A DNA stretch of 64,000 bases from Sequoia sempervirens (Eukaryota; Streptophyta; Pinopsida; Cupressales; Cupressaceae), in the NCBI GenBank assembly GCA_007258455.2, contig VDFB02252616.1, positions 116,638,128-116,702,127 on the forward strand. Direction: 5' to 3'. Below, piece by piece: positions 61,532-64,000 of the stretch. The notes beneath the pieces are model-generated. The model saw only the letters and a program-made list of their open reading frames with translations. It had not been told where the DNA came from and searched no databases. The position numbers and the translations under genes were made by a program. Numbering within the stretch: position 1 is the first letter of the stretch; each line of letters starts with the position of its first letter.

Positions 61532-64000
61532 TTTTTGGCCAAACTTGACTTTGAACTGAATTTTTTTAACTAAATCTTCACTTTCGAGCACCCATAGCAG
61601 CTAAACCATGAGGAATTTGAAGATGATGCAAACTAGGGATTTGTGACATTTATTTGTAGATTCTAAATATATTTTTTTCAAAATTTTTGGAATTAGATTG
61701 CACTTCTTTTCCATCTTCAAAAACTAGTTTTTAAGAGTAAACACCATTTTTAAAGAATTGAAGTGTATTGACTAACACATAACTTTTTATCTATGAAGGA
61801 TAAAATTCTATTTTTTTTGAATTTAGATTTGTAACTATGATATCTAGTGCATGGAATTGGTTTTATAACATGTCATTAAATATTTTTTTCTTAATTAAGT
61901 TTTGAAGTCAAACTAGTTACAATTTAGACATAGTTTACTTGCTAACACAACTTTTTTTGTATGTATCAAAATTCAATTTTTTTTTGTTGGATCAGGGACA
62001 TCAATATCTAGTGCACAAATATTTTTTTTTTTTTTTTATAATCTACTATTTTTCCATGTGTAGAACAGAGAGCTTGATTTTGGATGAAAACCTATGTTTA
62101 ATCAAACTAAAAAAAATACATAATAAAACCAAAACATATTAAAATTATATTTGATGGATAGCTCATTCCAAGGACTACCATCATCCAATTGGGCCTGTGA
62201 AGTCTCCTCCATTTTCATCCTCAACCCGAGCTTCAAAATGAATTTTTTTACAAAAAAATTGGTAGAATAGGGGAAGAAGGGAAAAAAAAGGGGGTTCAAA
62301 TGAACCCCCCTTGATCAAGCAAAGGGGGGTTTGCTCGAACCCCCCTTTTTTCAAAATTTCCTTTGTTTTCTTTTAAAGAAACATGTCATTTGGGGTTTGA
62401 GTGAACCTGCATGAAAAAAAGGGTTCACACGAACCCCTAAAAGGGTTCATGTGAACCCCATACTCCGAGCGAACCACTAAAAGCCTGAATTTTTGTTTTT
62501 GGCAGTGTTTTTGCAATTTTCCTTCCTCAATGTAATTGTAAACCAGTTTTGTGGGATCACCCATGATGTAAAATAACTTAGATGATAGTGAAAATTCTAT
62601 TATCTAGTTCTAATTCTTTTCTAGAAATAAATAAGCACATGTCATTTAAAATGTCTTTAAAATCTAGAATTTATTTTTGGTGGTTCAATATTTTATTAAC
62701 CAACAATTTATAGTTCTTGAATATAATTTTTTTTTTTGTAATATACATGTACATGTCCTTAAATAAATCTTTTCAAATCTCATTTCAATAATTATTGTAT
62801 AAGTATGGCATATGGTTATTTTGTTCACTTAAGAGTTAATTTATTTAGTTTAAGAGCTATTTATTTTATTTTTAAAGTTGTAATTGATTAATTAATAATT
62901 ACATTTGTTAGCTACAAAATATTTCTTTTAATATTTATTTGTTGGTTGTAGCAAGTTTTGTGAGCATACCATACCATTTCATCTACACATTGCTATCATT
63001 GTAGATATGCATCTCTTTATAATGAGAATTAATCTAACATTTAATTGGTCAAATTCATGTAAAAATATTTCAAAAACAAGTTTAATGTATAAATTTGTCT
63101 AATATAGAGATTTTTCCAATCAAGTTAATATTTTTTTTCTATAGCAATAAATTTTCCATACAATTATTATTTTTAATATTAATCAATAATTAGCTAAATA
63201 AAATATCTTATTTTTAATATTGACTAGTGATTTGGTAGAGGAATTTTGGTTTTTTATGGCGTGCATAAATTTGCAAGATATCTTTTTAAAAAATAGTAAT
63301 TTTCCATGGGAATTAATACACTTATCTAGGTTTGCCAAGATTTAATAGAAATTTCTAGTAATGCATAAACTCATTAAGAATTAAAAATATATATTTTCCA
63401 TGAAAACTAATGCACTTAATGGATTCATTAAGATTTATAAAAATTTATAGGAAATTTTTCTTACAATTATCACTATCCCACATATTCCTACAAGCTCACT
63501 ATATTAAGAAATCAATAATAGATGAATACCAAGAACCAAATCACCATAGATCCCACATGCAAGTACATGCAACTCACATGTGATCAAATGCAAATTATCT
63601 CTACTTCGATATGAAATGTTTTAAAAGTTATTGCAAGAACATTAACAATTAAACTTAAAAATATAGCTCAATTAATAAATGTGGAAACACTTTCATATGA
63701 GTTCTCAAGGAGAATATTGCAAAAAAATAATGTATAGAGATTTTAGTAGTATTTTGACATATAAACAATACCTAAAAAGGATGAGAGAAGAAAATTAGAA
63801 GCAATAATAAACCAAGAATGGTATATTTTCCTTGGAAAACCCTTTTTAAGAAAAGCCCAACCTCCAAAAGTATTTCACAACTCAATGTATTACAAAATAA
63901 ACATGGTTATAATACATTTATAGAATTTTAATCATATAATACTTAAATGAAATTAAAACTCTTATTTCTATACTATAAATCTAACAACATAACTCTAAAT
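61532..64000. other. AT-rich flank without recognised gene
   Basis: Long T and A runs and AT-rich DNA. Short frames such as 61939-62142 and 62102-62299 have no recognisable family. The only structured feature is the palindrome cluster at 62285-62475. Confidence 0.5.
62285..62475. repeat. Cluster of GGGTTC / GAACCC palindromes
   Basis: About five palindromic units in 190 bp: GGGGTTCAAATGAACCCC (about 62291); AAGGGGGGTT, TGCTCG, AACCCCCCTT (62322-62347); and GGGTTCACACGAACCC, GGGTTCATGTGAACCC and related half-sites (62395-62475). They differ in the 2-6 bases at the centre, so this is a dispersed or diverged palindrome array, not a simple repeat. Confidence 0.7.

Overview
This window looks like transposon-dominated nuclear DNA from a large plant genome. 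I found no intact host gene, no tRNA or rRNA, and no bacterial-type operon, ribosome-binding site or CRISPR array. The evidence is L1-type LINEs carrying a plant-style RNase H domain, a Ty3/gypsy element with a decayed Asp-type primer site, a Ty1/copia element primed by initiator-Met tRNA, a CACTA-like terminus, long CT/GA microsatellites and AT-rich filler. Old, nested, stop-riddled elements of this kind suit a gymnosperm such as a conifer, but that is inference and the species cannot be read from the sequence.

Layout. 1-11.5 kb: AT-rich DNA with small tandem repeats, a foldback array built on an unknown coding segment (2011-3443), a CACTA-like end near 6.7 kb, a decayed coiled-coil coding region (6.8-8.5 kb) followed by LTR-like sequence, then T/C-rich DNA. 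11.5-18.06 kb: LINE-A (minus strand), nearly full length, with ORF1, endonuclease, reverse transcriptase and zinc-binding region. 18.65-24.15 kb: LINE-B (minus strand), 5'-truncated, with RT, RNase H and an additional third ORF. 25.5-30.8 kb: one CT-rich array split by a 3.57-kb TG...CA insertion with CTCTC on both sides. 31.31-42.99 kb: a complete but decayed Ty3/gypsy element (target duplication CCATT) with gag, protease, RT, RNase H, integrase and a post-pol ORF. 43.39-55.99 kb: LINE-C (plus strand, same family as LINE-B), 5'-truncated inside the endonuclease (candidate duplication GATTACTA), carrying the same third ORF and itself interrupted by a 5.15-kb CT/GA foldback element and a 1.5-kb LTR-like insertion. 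56.29-61.53 kb: a young Ty1/copia element (minus strand, duplication TACAA, six mismatches between its LTRs). 61.5-64 kb: AT-rich DNA with a cluster of GGGTTC/GAACCC palindromes.

Most interesting signal: one protein family recurs three times, in two unrelated retroelement classes. It is a third ORF after the RNase H stop in LINE-B and LINE-C, with nearly identical spacing in both (about 250-260 nt after ORF2 and about 180 nt before the 3' tail). It is also the ORF between integrase and the 3' LTR of the Ty3/gypsy element. It has a globular N-terminal domain followed by a charged linker and a predicted helical or coiled-coil tail. A LINE ORF3 shared with an LTR-retrotransposon accessory ORF suggests capture or exchange of an accessory module.

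Most disabled ORFs carry TAG stops, several exactly where the family has a conserved Gln (CAG) or Trp (TGG), as expected from long-term cytosine methylation and deamination.
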